This document shows, one piece after another, positions 14,664-21,542 of a DNA stretch of 28,132 nucleotides. A program made the position numbers and the translations under genes. The notes under the pieces were generated by a model. That model made no database searches. It saw nothing but the letters and a program-made list of their open reading frames with translations, and had not been told where the DNA came from. Origin of the DNA: a virus; the IMG/VR virus record IMGVR_UViG_3300031237_000230, positions 1 through 28,132 of that record; one strand, 5' to 3'. How positions within the stretch are numbered: the first letter of the stretch is position 1; the number at the start of each line of letters is the position of its first letter.

Positions 14664-15455
14664 TCAGCTCCGGGCTTCGGTGGTGGAGGCGGGCGCGGCG
14701 CTGGGCGGCGTCGCGTAGAAGGGGATGCCGGCGGCGACCTCGGGCCAGGACAGCGGCAGCGTCTCGGCCAGGCCGAAGCGGTTCTTCGCGAGGAAGGCCG
14801 GCCGCTCGGCGGTGTGCAGCAGGCGATCACCGCCGCTGACGCCGCGGACCACCTTCTTGTTGAAGCCGACGTCCGACTTCAGCGTGCTGACGCGATAGTT
14901 CGCGAAGAGCACGGCATCGACATGCTCCTGCACCAGCGCGGAGGCACTGCGGTGCAGCTTGGGTTGATACCGGTCGTAGGGTTCGGTCTCAGGGCTGTCG
15001 AAGCGCTTGATCTCGGCGTGCGCGATCAGGATTACGCCCATGCCTCGCTCGTCGCGCAGTGCGTTCACGCCGTCGAGGAAGCTGCGCCAGGTATCCAGCG
15101 CGGCGAGATACCCCTTGCCGTAGCCGAAGGACTCGATGTCCGGCTGGTTGTGCGTCTGCGCCGTGTGCTGCCAGACCAGCGGCTCCAGCCAGTCGAGGCT
15201 GTCCACCACCAGCGTCTCGAAGTCGTGCGCCTCGGTGTAGAGACTGCCGAGCGCCTCCATCACCGCGTCGAAGCTGCGCAGCACGCCGAAGGTGGAGGCG
15301 CTGATCGTGCCCAGCCCGTCCTCGGTCTGCACCACCACCGGCCGAGGCGCGGAGGTCGCGAACAGCGTCTTGCCGACGCCGGCCACACCATAGGTGAGCA
15401 GCCGCGGCGGGCGCGCGTCGCCACCACGCCGCAGGGATGCGAGGGAGATCGCCAT
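14664..15455 (-). CDS. Sak4-like RecA-fold ATPase (phage AAA_24 type)
   Basis: This 263-residue P-loop ATPase has Walker A GVAGVGKT (23-30) and Walker B TLVVDSLD (81-88), then an ILIAHAEIKRF segment typical of phage nucleotide-binding proteins of the AAA_24/Sak4 type. These proteins act as minimal RecA-like single-strand annealing recombinases. The partner genes fit: DUF669 SSB-like protein, Cas4-like exonuclease and SF2 helicase immediately downstream. The C-terminal 20 residues are Ala/Pro-rich and probably disordered. ATG at 15455 overlaps the previous stop by 1 nt (TGATG). Family call rests on motifs and context; a plain phage ATPase is the alternative. Confidence 0.82.
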   Translation of the reverse strand: MAISLASLRRGGDARPPRLLTYGVAGVGKTLFATSAPRPVVVQTEDGLGTISASTFGVLRSFDAVMEALGSLYTEAHDFETLVVDSLDWLEPLVWQHTAQTHNQPDIESFGYGKGYLAALDTWRSFLDGVNALRDERGMGVILIAHAEIKRFDSPETEPYDRYQPKLHRSASALVQEHVDAVLFANYRVSTLKSDVGFNKKVVRGVSGGDRLLHTAERPAFLAKNRFGLAETLPLSWPEVAAGIPFYATPPSAAPASTTEARS

Positions 15456-15643
15456 CAGTGCGCCTCCCGCTTCGCCGCACGCGGCTTGGCCTTGATGACG
15501 TCGACCTTGATGTCGCCGCCGGCGCGCGCGACGACTTCGGTGAAGCTGTCGAGCGTCGGCTCAAAGGCGGCGACGTCCTTGGCGCGGGCGACGGCATCGC
15601 CCTGCAACGGGATTACGACCTGGATGCGGAGTTCGTGCGCCAT
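15455..15643 (-). CDS. Small conserved phage protein (62 aa)
   Basis: This 62-residue protein begins MAHELRIQVVIPLQGDAVAR and ends in a Lys/Arg-rich tail. It overlaps the genes on both sides by 1 nt (TGATG at 15643 and at 15455), which supports it strongly although it is short. The alternating hydrophobic N-terminus predicts a beta strand followed by a helix. I know no function; its tight coupling to the Sak4-like ATPase suggests an accessory role in recombination. Confidence 0.6.
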   Translation of the reverse strand: MAHELRIQVVIPLQGDAVARAKDVAAFEPTLDSFTEVVARAGGDIKVDVIKAKPRAAKREAH

Positions 15644-16209
15644 CACGCGGCGTCCTTCTGTTCGAGGGTGTAGGAGGGGCGGCCGGTGGCGACGGTGCGC
15701 GCCGGCTCGAAGACCGCCCGGATGCGCGGCGGCCAGGCCGTGAAGCGGCTCTCCGGCACGCGGATCTCGGTGGTGACGTAGTCGGCGGGGTCCTCGCCCC
15801 ACGACACGATGGTGGCGACCGCCGCGGTGAGCTTCGGCTGGTCCCACGCCGCCTTCTTCGGGAGGTCGGCGACGACCTCGAAGCCATCGTCGGGCACGCG
15901 GACACGGCCGGTGTCCTTGCCCTCGGCGCGACGGGCCGCCGCGGCGGAGGCGCCATAGCGGGCATGCAGCGCGTCGTGCAGCAGGTCGGCAAGGTGCTTG
16001 GCATCGGCCTTCAGCGCCCCGACCTCTTCCAGCAGCAGCGCCAGATGATCGACGGGCAAGCGTGCGGCCTGCGCGACGTCCATCTCGCGCAGCTGCGCCA
16101 GAGTGGTTCGGTTGGTCATGGTGGTTCCGTTCAAGGAGGAGGTGCCCGGCTGGATGGGCGATGCAGGCGGCCGGGCGGGCGCGGGCATCGGCATGGGGGT
16201 GGCGCTCAT
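15643..16209 (-). CDS. Hypothetical phage protein (188 aa)
   Basis: This 188-residue protein begins with a Pro/Ala/Met-rich stretch and continues into a helical region (LAQLREMDVAQAARLPVDHL, then ALLLEEVGALKADAKHLADL) and a C-terminal half with DGFEVVADLPKKAAWDQPKL and AAVATIVSWGEDPADYVTTE. No catalytic motif is evident. The ATG at 16209 overlaps the stop of the 42-aa gene as ATGA and is preferred for that reason; an internal ATG at 16119 (MTNRTTLAQL) would remove the low-complexity start and is a fair alternative. Helical packing suggests a structural or scaffold partner of the recombination proteins. Confidence 0.6.
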   Translation of the reverse strand: MSATPMPMPAPARPPASPIQPGTSSLNGTTMTNRTTLAQLREMDVAQAARLPVDHLALLLEEVGALKADAKHLADLLHDALHARYGASAAAARRAEGKDTGRVRVPDDGFEVVADLPKKAAWDQPKLTAAVATIVSWGEDPADYVTTEIRVPESRFTAWPPRIRAVFEPARTVATGRPSYTLEQKDAA

Positions 16210-16334
16210 TGGATGGTCGCCAGCTCGGCGAGCCAGAGGAGCGCGATGAAGCCGCCGGCGAGCAGCGCGCCGCCGGCAAGGTTGCGGAGGGCTTCACCGA
16301 TGGCGTGCACGCGGCGGGCGGTGCGCGGGCTCAC
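16206..16334 (-). CDS. Small predicted membrane protein (42 aa)
   Basis: This 42-residue ORF starts at GTG 16334, overlapping the previous stop as GTGA, and its stop overlaps the next start as ATGA. That double 4-nt overlap is the main support for a gene this short. It has a basic N-terminus (SPRTARRVHAIGEALRN) and one hydrophobic span of about 20 residues (GGALLAGGFIALLWLAELA). Small single-span phage proteins can act in lysis, superinfection exclusion or membrane anchoring, but which applies here cannot be told. Confidence 0.5.
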   Translation of the reverse strand: MSPRTARRVHAIGEALRNLAGGALLAGGFIALLWLAELATIQ

Positions 16335-16768
16335 GGCGTCACCTCGGCGATGGCGTCGGGCGACGGCAGCGGGCCTTCCTCGGCCTGGCGCGCGCGGCGG
16401 GCGCGTTCTCGATCGGCATCCGGCTCCGTGCAGCGCACGCTGCGGCGCGCGATCTCGATCCAGACGTGAAGCGGCAGGACCACCATCGGCGTGGCGCGAT
16501 CGCGCCAAAGGAACAGCGCGTCGTTACCGCCGAGCCAGCGCTCCAGCGTCTTAAAGCCGTCGCCTTCGCCGCGGGCCTTGACCTCTGCCTTTACCGGCTC
16601 GGCGCCGCGGACATAGAGATCGACGTCGGCGCCGTTGCCGCGGTACCGGACGGCGCCAGAGAGCGGCACGCGCTCGGCCCTGAGGCCGCACTTCATGTGG
16701 ATGTCGACGATGGCGCGCTCGCGGCGCAGGCCCTTGTCGCGGGAGGATTTGCCCATGGCCGGTCTCAC
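16331..16768 (-). CDS. Holliday-junction-resolvase-like PD-(D/E)XK protein
   Basis: This 145-residue protein shows KSSRDKGLRRERAIVDIHMK near the N-terminus (Glu in the first helix), GNGADVDLYV (catalytic Asp) and VKAEVKARGE (E-x-K), the archaeal/phage Holliday-junction resolvase pattern. A following segment (FKTLERWLGGNDALFLWRD) is typical of the family. It probably cleaves branched phage DNA. I used GTG 16768, which forms a GTGA overlap with the preceding stop; ATG at 16756 is also plausible and would start at MGKSSRDK. A charged C-terminal tail (about 110-145) is likely disordered. Confidence 0.75.
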   Translation of the reverse strand: MRPAMGKSSRDKGLRRERAIVDIHMKCGLRAERVPLSGAVRYRGNGADVDLYVRGAEPVKAEVKARGEGDGFKTLERWLGGNDALFLWRDRATPMVVLPLHVWIEIARRSVRCTEPDADRERARRARQAEEGPLPSPDAIAEVTP

Positions 16769-17235
16769 GCCGCCTGCCGGTGGGTCTGCATGATCCGGCC
16801 GAGGCGGCGCAGCAGCCCCCCACGGCGGATGCAGTCGCCACCATGGTGGATGAGGTACTCGCCGGCCTCGTCGATCTCCTGCGGCAGGAGGTGGCTCGGC
16901 AGCAGCGGCACGAAGGCGTTGCGGCTGGGGACGAAGACCTCGCCGCGGCCGATCTGCTCGACGGTCGCCCGCGCATCCTGCGGAAACAACTCCATCTGCT
17001 CGGCGCGCAGGCCCTCGGCGTGGTCAGCGCTCTCGGCGCTGCGCTTGAGGTCGTCGCGGATCAGCTTGTTCAGCGCGGTCGAGAGCACCACGGCGAACAG
17101 CTGATCATCCTGGCGAATGGTCTCGGATGCGCTGCGGACGATCTCGCCGACAATGGCGGGGACGTTGCCGCGGTGGTGGACGCTGATACGGGCTTCGCGG
17201 ATCAGCGTCCGCATGCGGTCATGCGGTGTGGTCAT
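16765..17235 (-). CDS. Hypothetical phage protein (156 aa)
   Basis: This 156-residue protein is unrecognised. It has a helical first half (HDRMRTLIREARISVHHRGN, SASETIRQDDQLFAVVLSTA) and a C-terminal half with GGDCIRRGGLLRRLGRIMQT. The ATG at 17235 is chosen because GGAG lies 7 nt upstream; an ATG at 17241 is too close to that site. It overlaps the previous gene by 17 nt and the resolvase-like gene by 4 nt. No membrane segment or catalytic motif stands out. Confidence 0.6.
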   Translation of the reverse strand: MTTPHDRMRTLIREARISVHHRGNVPAIVGEIVRSASETIRQDDQLFAVVLSTALNKLIRDDLKRSAESADHAEGLRAEQMELFPQDARATVEQIGRGEVFVPSRNAFVPLLPSHLLPQEIDEAGEYLIHHGGDCIRRGGLLRRLGRIMQTHRQAA

Positions 17236-17938
17236 GTTCATTCTCCAGGGCGTTGATCCAGAGCGGCAGCCGCTGCAGCGCCTCGCGGGCCTCGCCGCGC
17301 AGATCGGCGAGCAGGGCGCGCGGGCTGCGGCCGGCGAGGGATGCGAAGTCGGTGGGCAGGGTCGCCACGGTGAGGACGGCGGCCGTCCAGTCGGCCCAGT
17401 CGGCACCGATGGGCGTGACCTTCGGCGGCTCGGGCGGCGGGGACGGACGCCTCGTGCGGGGGGTTGGCGGGCCGAGGGTGGCGTGCACGGCATCGCGCAC
17501 AGCGCCGCGCAGCCCGGTCATGGTCGGCGGCGCGCCTTCGGCGCGGGACTGCGCGAAGTAGGCCTCCATCGCGGCGCGCCCCGCGGCCTGGGCCTGCTCC
17601 TCGCGGCCGCCAGCCAGCTCCTCGTAGCGGTGGGCGGTACTGGTGGAGATGCCCGCATCCGCCAGGGCCTGGGCCTTCGAAGTTCCCACCGCTGGGAACT
17701 TCGAGCCACCGCCTGAGCCGCCATGGTCTGCGCGTTCCAGCTCCCGGCTCAGCTCACCGATGCGCACGCAGGCGCGCAGGTGGATCTCACGCACCCAGAC
17801 CTCGAGGTCGCGGTCGTCGCGTTGGCGGGCATAGGCGGCGAGCGCCGAAGCCTTGTCGCGGATCTCCGAGGCCTCATCGATGCGGGCGCATTCGGCCAGC
17901 GCGGTGCGGGCCTGCTCGTAGCGGACCAGCGCGGGCAT
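17219..17938 (-). CDS. Conserved phage protein with ParB/HTH-like segment (239 aa)
   Basis: This 239-residue protein opens LVRYEQARTALAECARIDEA, then EIRDKASALAAYARQ and REIHLRACVRIGELSREL, a helical pattern I associate with phage and plasmid proteins carrying a ParB-like HTH. KAQALADAGISTSTAHRYEEL (about 88-108) looks like the HTH. A Pro-rich linker (about 157-173) and a C-terminal helical domain follow. Its start forms TGATG with the preceding gene. A perfect 12-bp stem-loop lies inside the coding sequence at 17677-17704. Likely a DNA-binding regulator or partition-like protein; the evidence is pattern-based only. Confidence 0.65.
   Translation of the reverse strand: MPALVRYEQARTALAECARIDEASEIRDKASALAAYARQRDDRDLEVWVREIHLRACVRIGELSRELERADHGGSGGGSKFPAVGTSKAQALADAGISTSTAHRYEELAGGREEQAQAAGRAAMEAYFAQSRAEGAPPTMTGLRGAVRDAVHATLGPPTPRTRRPSPPPEPPKVTPIGADWADWTAAVLTVATLPTDFASLAGRSPRALLADLRGEAREALQRLPLWINALENEHDHTA
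17677..17704. repeat. Perfect 12-bp inverted repeat inside a coding sequence
   Basis: TCGAAGTTCCCA (17677-17688), loop CCGC, and TGGGAACTTCGA (17693-17704) pair without mismatch. It falls within the 239-aa gene, coding for the residues around KFPAVGTSK. It might be a protein-binding palindrome or an mRNA hairpin. Confidence 0.7.
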
Positions 17939-18168
17939 CAGGCGGTCACCGCGGCCGGCACGCCGGCATGGGACGGCTGCGGGATGCTGGTGGCGTCGCG
18001 GGTCTGCGCCGCCTCGAAGGCCTCAATATCCTCGAGGCGGTAGGCCACGCGGCCGCCCAGCTTCAGGAAGGCGGGCCCCTGGCCCAACCAGCGCCAGCGC
18101 TCCAACGTGCGGGGGCTGAGGCACCAGCGGCGCGCCACCTCCGTCTGCGTCAGATGCTTCACTGTCAT
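17938..18168 (-). CDS. HTH_17/AlpA-like small DNA-binding protein
   Basis: This 76-residue protein has a MerR/excisionase-type winged helix (VKHLTQTEVARRWCLSPRTL, ERWRWLGQGPAFLKLG, VAYRLEDIEAFEA). Proteins like this act as excisionases or transcription activators of prophage genes. It is the first gene of the long leftward operon and has GAGGGAAG just upstream of the ATG at 18168. Its stop/start overlap with the next gene is TGATG. A role in switching on the early phage operon, or in excision with the serine recombinase at 22532, is inferred from family and position. Confidence 0.8.
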   Translation of the reverse strand: MTVKHLTQTEVARRWCLSPRTLERWRWLGQGPAFLKLGGRVAYRLEDIEAFEAAQTRDATSIPQPSHAGVPAAVTA

Positions 18169-18221
18169 CGGTGCTTCCCTCGCGCTGGTTCGAACAACCG
18201 CGGGGAAGATCGCTTCAGGAC

Positions 18222-18265
18222 AGGGAGAAGAAGGAGGTGGGGTTAGGGAGAAGAAAAGGGAGAAA
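18222..18265 (-). promoter_or_regulatory. C/U-rich tract on the minus strand (candidate Rho-utilisation site)
   Basis: The plus strand is almost pure purine here, with AGGGAGAAGAA repeated at 18222-18232 and 18245-18255. Minus-strand RNA would thus be C/U-rich and G-poor, the composition of a rut site, immediately after the stop of the gene at 18271. It could end transcripts of the XRE-ImmA cassette before the phage operon. Confidence 0.4.
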
Positions 18266-18270
18266 TCGGC

Positions 18271-19206
18271 CTACAGGTCGAAACCCCAGGCGCCCTTCAC
18301 CGAGGAGACGTAGGGTTTCAGGAGGTTCCACTTCACGCCACCAAAGTGCCGATGCAGCGTCCCATGGTCAGTGAGCTCGCGGATCGGCACGCGCCTGCCG
18401 GCATGGAAGGCGTCGACCAGCTTGCGGATGGCCTGGATGTGGTCGTCCGACCTGAAGACGATTGGTTCGCCGCCGTGGATGCGCAGGCGTGTTCCATCCG
18501 GCGATAGGTCCAGCGGGCCCGGGGCGGCCGCCACTGCGACACCACGCATGCGGGCGTCCAGGATCTCGCCGCTCACGGCCAGGCCGTCCTCTGCGGCCAG
18601 CACGTCGCGGATCGGCACCAGGATCGTGCCAGGCAATGCCACCCCGCGAAGACGGGCAGCGCGACTGGTGCACAGGATGATGACATCCCGCGGATAGGGC
18701 CGTGCCTGCAGTGCGGCCGCGACCTGGGCCCGCACCGAGGCCTCCCACATTCGGCGCGCGAACCATGTCTGGACGCGCCCCGGACGCTTGCCGAGGCGGG
18801 CATCGCCCATCTCCCAGAGCAGTCCATCGATCAACGGCCGTGGCGTGCGCGCGGATGGAAGCGCCAGATCGGCTCCGATCGCGGTAAGGGTGTTGGTGAT
18901 TTCGACGCGATGCCGGGCCAGTCGCGCGGCCGGCACCGCGACCAGACCGCCGGAGGGGCTGAAATAGGCAAACCCGCCCGCCTTCTCGGATCGAATCAGC
19001 GTCACCGGCGCGTCGTCGTGATCCGCGAGCGATGCCGAGACGGTCTCGTGACCGTGGGGCACCAGCAGCTCCCTGGCCCGCAACATGCCAACGGGGCCGG
19101 GCGACATCTCCGCCACGGCCCCGCTCAGGAAGGGCTCCTCCAGGTCCAGCACCTCGAGGAGGAGAGCGACAGCCTCGGCCGAAAGCCGGGGCGGTTCGTC
19201 AGACAT
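18271..19206 (-). CDS. Unrecognised protein (311 aa), last gene of the XRE-ImmA cassette
   Basis: I do not recognise this 311-residue protein. Visible segments are DEPPRLSAEAVALLLEVLDL at the N-terminus; VEITNTLTAIGADLALPSAR; a central LLWEMGDARLGKRPGRVQTW; a hydrophobic strand DVIILCTSRAARLRGVAL followed by GTILVPIRDVLAAEDGL; and a C-terminal helix-rich part (SDDHIQAIRKLVDAFHAG, VPIRELTDHGTLHRHFGGVK) that could be a winged helix. There is no signal peptide. Its ATG at 19206 overlaps the previous gene by 8 nt. It closes a four-gene minus-strand unit with XRE and ImmA genes, so it is probably expressed in the lysogenic state. Defence, immunity or regulation are all open. Confidence 0.7.
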   Translation of the reverse strand: MSDEPPRLSAEAVALLLEVLDLEEPFLSGAVAEMSPGPVGMLRARELLVPHGHETVSASLADHDDAPVTLIRSEKAGGFAYFSPSGGLVAVPAARLARHRVEITNTLTAIGADLALPSARTPRPLIDGLLWEMGDARLGKRPGRVQTWFARRMWEASVRAQVAAALQARPYPRDVIILCTSRAARLRGVALPGTILVPIRDVLAAEDGLAVSGEILDARMRGVAVAAAPGPLDLSPDGTRLRIHGGEPIVFRSDDHIQAIRKLVDAFHAGRRVPIRELTDHGTLHRHFGGVKWNLLKPYVSSVKGAWGFDL

Positions 19207-20398
19207 CCCGCAGCATCCGCCAGCGCTTCAGGTACTTCTCACCGACCAGGCGTTCGCGGTCGGTGCGGTCCTTCAAATCGCAACCCTTCGGCATTGAGAT
19301 GGTGACCGGCAGCGTGCGACCGCCGCGCACCCCCGGCGTCGCGTGGAACTTGATGGTGAAGCGGGCCTGCGTGACCTTGAAGCCGCCGGCCAGCGGATCG
19401 TTGTCGCAAAAGCGCGCCTCCGCCATCTGCCAGATGCTGCGCTCCGCCCCGCGCATGCATTCCAGCGTCACACGCTCGGCCTGCGTTTCGTAGGGCATCA
19501 GCCGCAGCAGGCTGACCTTCACCGATCCGATGTTGTCCTCGACATCGGTCGGAAAGTCGAAGGGCTGCAGCAGGTGGTCCAGTGAATACTGGCGGATTGG
19601 GATGCGGTCGCCATCGAACGGCGCGCCCAGCATATGTTCGGCGAACAGCCGCACCAGGTCCTCGCGGGTCTCCCGCGCCTGCGCCACCACCTCGATGGTG
19701 CCGGAGGCGGGCTCATAGGTGATGGCCGCCTCGACCACCGGGCGGAAGGGAAGCCGGTCGAGCTTGCCGTCGACGAAGGCGCGCCGATCACCGGCGCGGC
19801 CTTCGCGGTAGATGGCGACCTGGATCAGCGCCGCATCCTCCCCGTCGAGCGAGGGGCGGGAACGGTCGCAGATCTCCACCTCGACATGCTTCGTGTCGAA
19901 GTGCGTGGCGATGGCCGCCTTGAAGGCCGTGTAGGGATCACCGTCACGGGGCACCGTCAGGCCGGGCAGGCATTCGAAGCCGTCCCACATGCGGCCATAG
20001 CGGCGGTCATCGGCATAGCGGACTTCCTCCGCGTGACCGAAGCCGGCAGGGTCCTTGAGGAACATCCACAGCGCCCGGGCATGCCCGTTCTCCAGGGAGT
20101 CCAGAATGTCGGCAGCATTGGAGATCGAGTAGAGCGCGGCCTGGCCGGCTTCGTCGGTCATGGCGCCTACGCGGTCGGCGTCGTTCATGACGCGCAGCCG
20201 TTCGGCGTCGTGCATGGCATCCACCGCCCGCAGCAAGGGTGGCACGACGACGTTGGCCGCACCCTCCCACACCACATCGGGCGGCATTTCGGCCTGGATG
20301 AACGTGAAATAGGAGCGGAGCGACGCGGGGGGCGTGCTCCGGATGAAATCCGGGACTGTCGGCACAGGGGGTCTTTCGATCAGGGCCACGCCAGCCAA
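19199..20398 (-). CDS. Unrecognised protein (399 aa), XRE-ImmA cassette
   Basis: This 399-residue protein is not in a family I can name. It begins at TTG 20398, supported by GGAG seven nt upstream. Features include VPDFIRSTPPASLRSYFTFI near the N-terminus, a helical stretch with DAMHDAERLRVMNDADRVG, a segment KHVEVEICDRSRPSLDGEDA, strands with EAAITYEPASGTIEVVAQAR, and a basic C-terminus (MPKGCDLKDRTDRERLVGEK). No catalytic motif is clear. It is separated from the ImmA gene by 84 nt containing nested inverted repeats and overlaps the next gene by 8 nt, so these two genes probably act together, for example as a complex. Confidence 0.7.
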   Translation of the reverse strand: MAGVALIERPPVPTVPDFIRSTPPASLRSYFTFIQAEMPPDVVWEGAANVVVPPLLRAVDAMHDAERLRVMNDADRVGAMTDEAGQAALYSISNAADILDSLENGHARALWMFLKDPAGFGHAEEVRYADDRRYGRMWDGFECLPGLTVPRDGDPYTAFKAAIATHFDTKHVEVEICDRSRPSLDGEDAALIQVAIYREGRAGDRRAFVDGKLDRLPFRPVVEAAITYEPASGTIEVVAQARETREDLVRLFAEHMLGAPFDGDRIPIRQYSLDHLLQPFDFPTDVEDNIGSVKVSLLRLMPYETQAERVTLECMRGAERSIWQMAEARFCDNDPLAGGFKVTQARFTIKFHATPGVRGGRTLPVTISMPKGCDLKDRTDRERLVGEKYLKRWRMLRDV

Positions 20399-20418
20399 TC
20401 CGGCGCTCCGCTAATCGA

Positions 20419-20459
20419 CGTATCAAAAATCAGTGTGCGGGCACAAGCGAAAAGATACG
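20419..20459. repeat. Nested inverted repeats in the ImmA-399aa intergenic interval
   Basis: CGTATC (20419-20424) pairs with GATACG (20454-20459), and inside it TGTGC (20434-20438) pairs with GCACA (20441-20445); both are centred near 20439. This is an 84-nt intergenic interval, so the structure may be an operator, a promoter element or an mRNA processing hairpin controlling the last two genes. Confidence 0.45.
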
Positions 20460-20482
20460 CACAGCAGCGTAGTCTCGGCGGG

Positions 20483-21205
20483 TCAGCCGAAGAGCGTGGG
20501 AGGCCCGGCCGAATCGGCCAAAAGACCGAGTTTCCGCAACCGAACCTGCGCCGCCTCGGCCGAGACCTGGAAGCTGGCCATGGTGTGCCGCTCCGCCTCG
20601 GCGGCCGGCGGCGTGCCGATGACGGCAGCGCCATGGATCCCCCGGTCCCGGAGGAGGTCCCCAACCGCCCGACGCACCTGTTGGGCCGGCATCAGGATGG
20701 CGCCGCTGAAATAGCCGGCCTGCCATTCCAGCCAATCGAACTCGCTGATCCCCATCATGCTGTCGCGCTTGCAGACTGTCCGCGGCTCCGCGCGCGCCGC
20801 CTCGAACATGTGCGGCGGCGCGGCGAAAAGCTGATCAAAGACAGCCCGGTGGTAGAAGGCGTGGCCCAGTTCATGGGCCAGCGTGGTGCGCAGCCGATTC
20901 TGCCGATTGGCTTGCTCGGTCAGCTGAATGGAGATCAGGACCTGCGGCGGTTCGTCTGGCAGGAAGCACGTCATCCCCTCGACGTCGTCGCCCTCGTCGG
21001 AGAGGTCGGCATACAGGTCGAGACTGCTGCTGTGCTGGTCGACCAGTACCGTGAGGTCGTCGGTGGAGATCGGGAAACAGACATTGCCGTGGCGCTGCTG
21101 CAGGAAGGCCGTGACCAGCCGCTCGCAATCGCGGTCGATCTCTGCTGCCCGCAGGAAGAGCCTCTGCGGAAAGCGCCCCGATTTATCGATCGACCAGCTC
21201 GCCAC
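20483..21205 (-). CDS. ImmA/IrrE family metallo-endopeptidase
   Basis: This 240-residue protein has the zinc-peptidase motif HELGH (111-115, in TLAHELGHAFYH) and a likely third ligand E160 in WLEWQAGYFSGAILMP, as in ImmA/IrrE proteins. ImmA of ICEBs1 cleaves its XRE repressor ImmR to induce the element, and IrrE/PprI cleaves DdrO in the DNA-damage response. The start is GTG 21205, with AGGAT about 8 nt upstream, 10 nt after the stop of the XRE gene. The adjacent XRE protein is the natural substrate candidate. This pair probably controls induction of the prophage or of the cassette. Confidence 0.9.
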   Translation of the reverse strand: MASWSIDKSGRFPQRLFLRAAEIDRDCERLVTAFLQQRHGNVCFPISTDDLTVLVDQHSSSLDLYADLSDEGDDVEGMTCFLPDEPPQVLISIQLTEQANRQNRLRTTLAHELGHAFYHRAVFDQLFAAPPHMFEAARAEPRTVCKRDSMMGISEFDWLEWQAGYFSGAILMPAQQVRRAVGDLLRDRGIHGAAVIGTPPAAEAERHTMASFQVSAEAAQVRLRKLGLLADSAGPPTLFG

Positions 21206-21215
21206 GCATGCAATC

Positions 21216-21542
21216 CTATTTCGAGAGGGCTTTCCGGAACGCCTTGAACGCCCGGACCCTAGTCGCCGAATCTGTCGCGGCGGCGCGGAGATCCTCGGGG
21301 ATCTTGCCGGCCAGGACGAACAGATCATCCGCGTCCACGGATAAGGCCCGGGCGAATTCTCTGATCAGCTGGTCGGAGGTCGGGCTGCGGCGGTCGTGCT
21401 CGATGTCGTTGAGGTATTGCGGCGATATCGATCCCGTGCCGTCCTCCTTCTGGACAGCGGCGGCCAGGTCCTTCTGGCTGATCCCCTGCTTCTTCCTGGC
21501 GGCAATGATGGCCTGTCCCAGGGTGGTGGTCGGCGTTGTCAT
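21216..21542 (-). CDS. XRE family HTH repressor (ImmR/DdrO-like)
   Basis: This 108-residue protein has an N-terminal Cro/C1 HTH (LGQAIIAARKKQGISQKDLA, then SISPQYLNDIEHDRRSPTSD; about 8-65) and a C-terminal helical tail of about 40 residues. ATG at 21542 is chosen over a GTG at 21578 because AAGGG lies just upstream and the HTH begins at the usual distance. It heads the four-gene unit with the ImmA gene. The region upstream has repeated CTTAGC/GCTAAG half-sites that are likely its operators. By analogy to ImmR/ImmA it would repress until cleaved. Confidence 0.88.
   Translation of the reverse strand: MTTPTTTLGQAIIAARKKQGISQKDLAAAVQKEDGTGSISPQYLNDIEHDRRSPTSDQLIREFARALSVDADDLFVLAGKIPEDLRAAATDSATRVRAFKAFRKALSK

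Noticed and set aside
19634-21247. Plus-strand open frame across the ImmA and 399-aa genes
   Set aside because: The ImmA zinc motif and XRE gene are on the minus strand in one operon; the plus-strand product has no domain signature.
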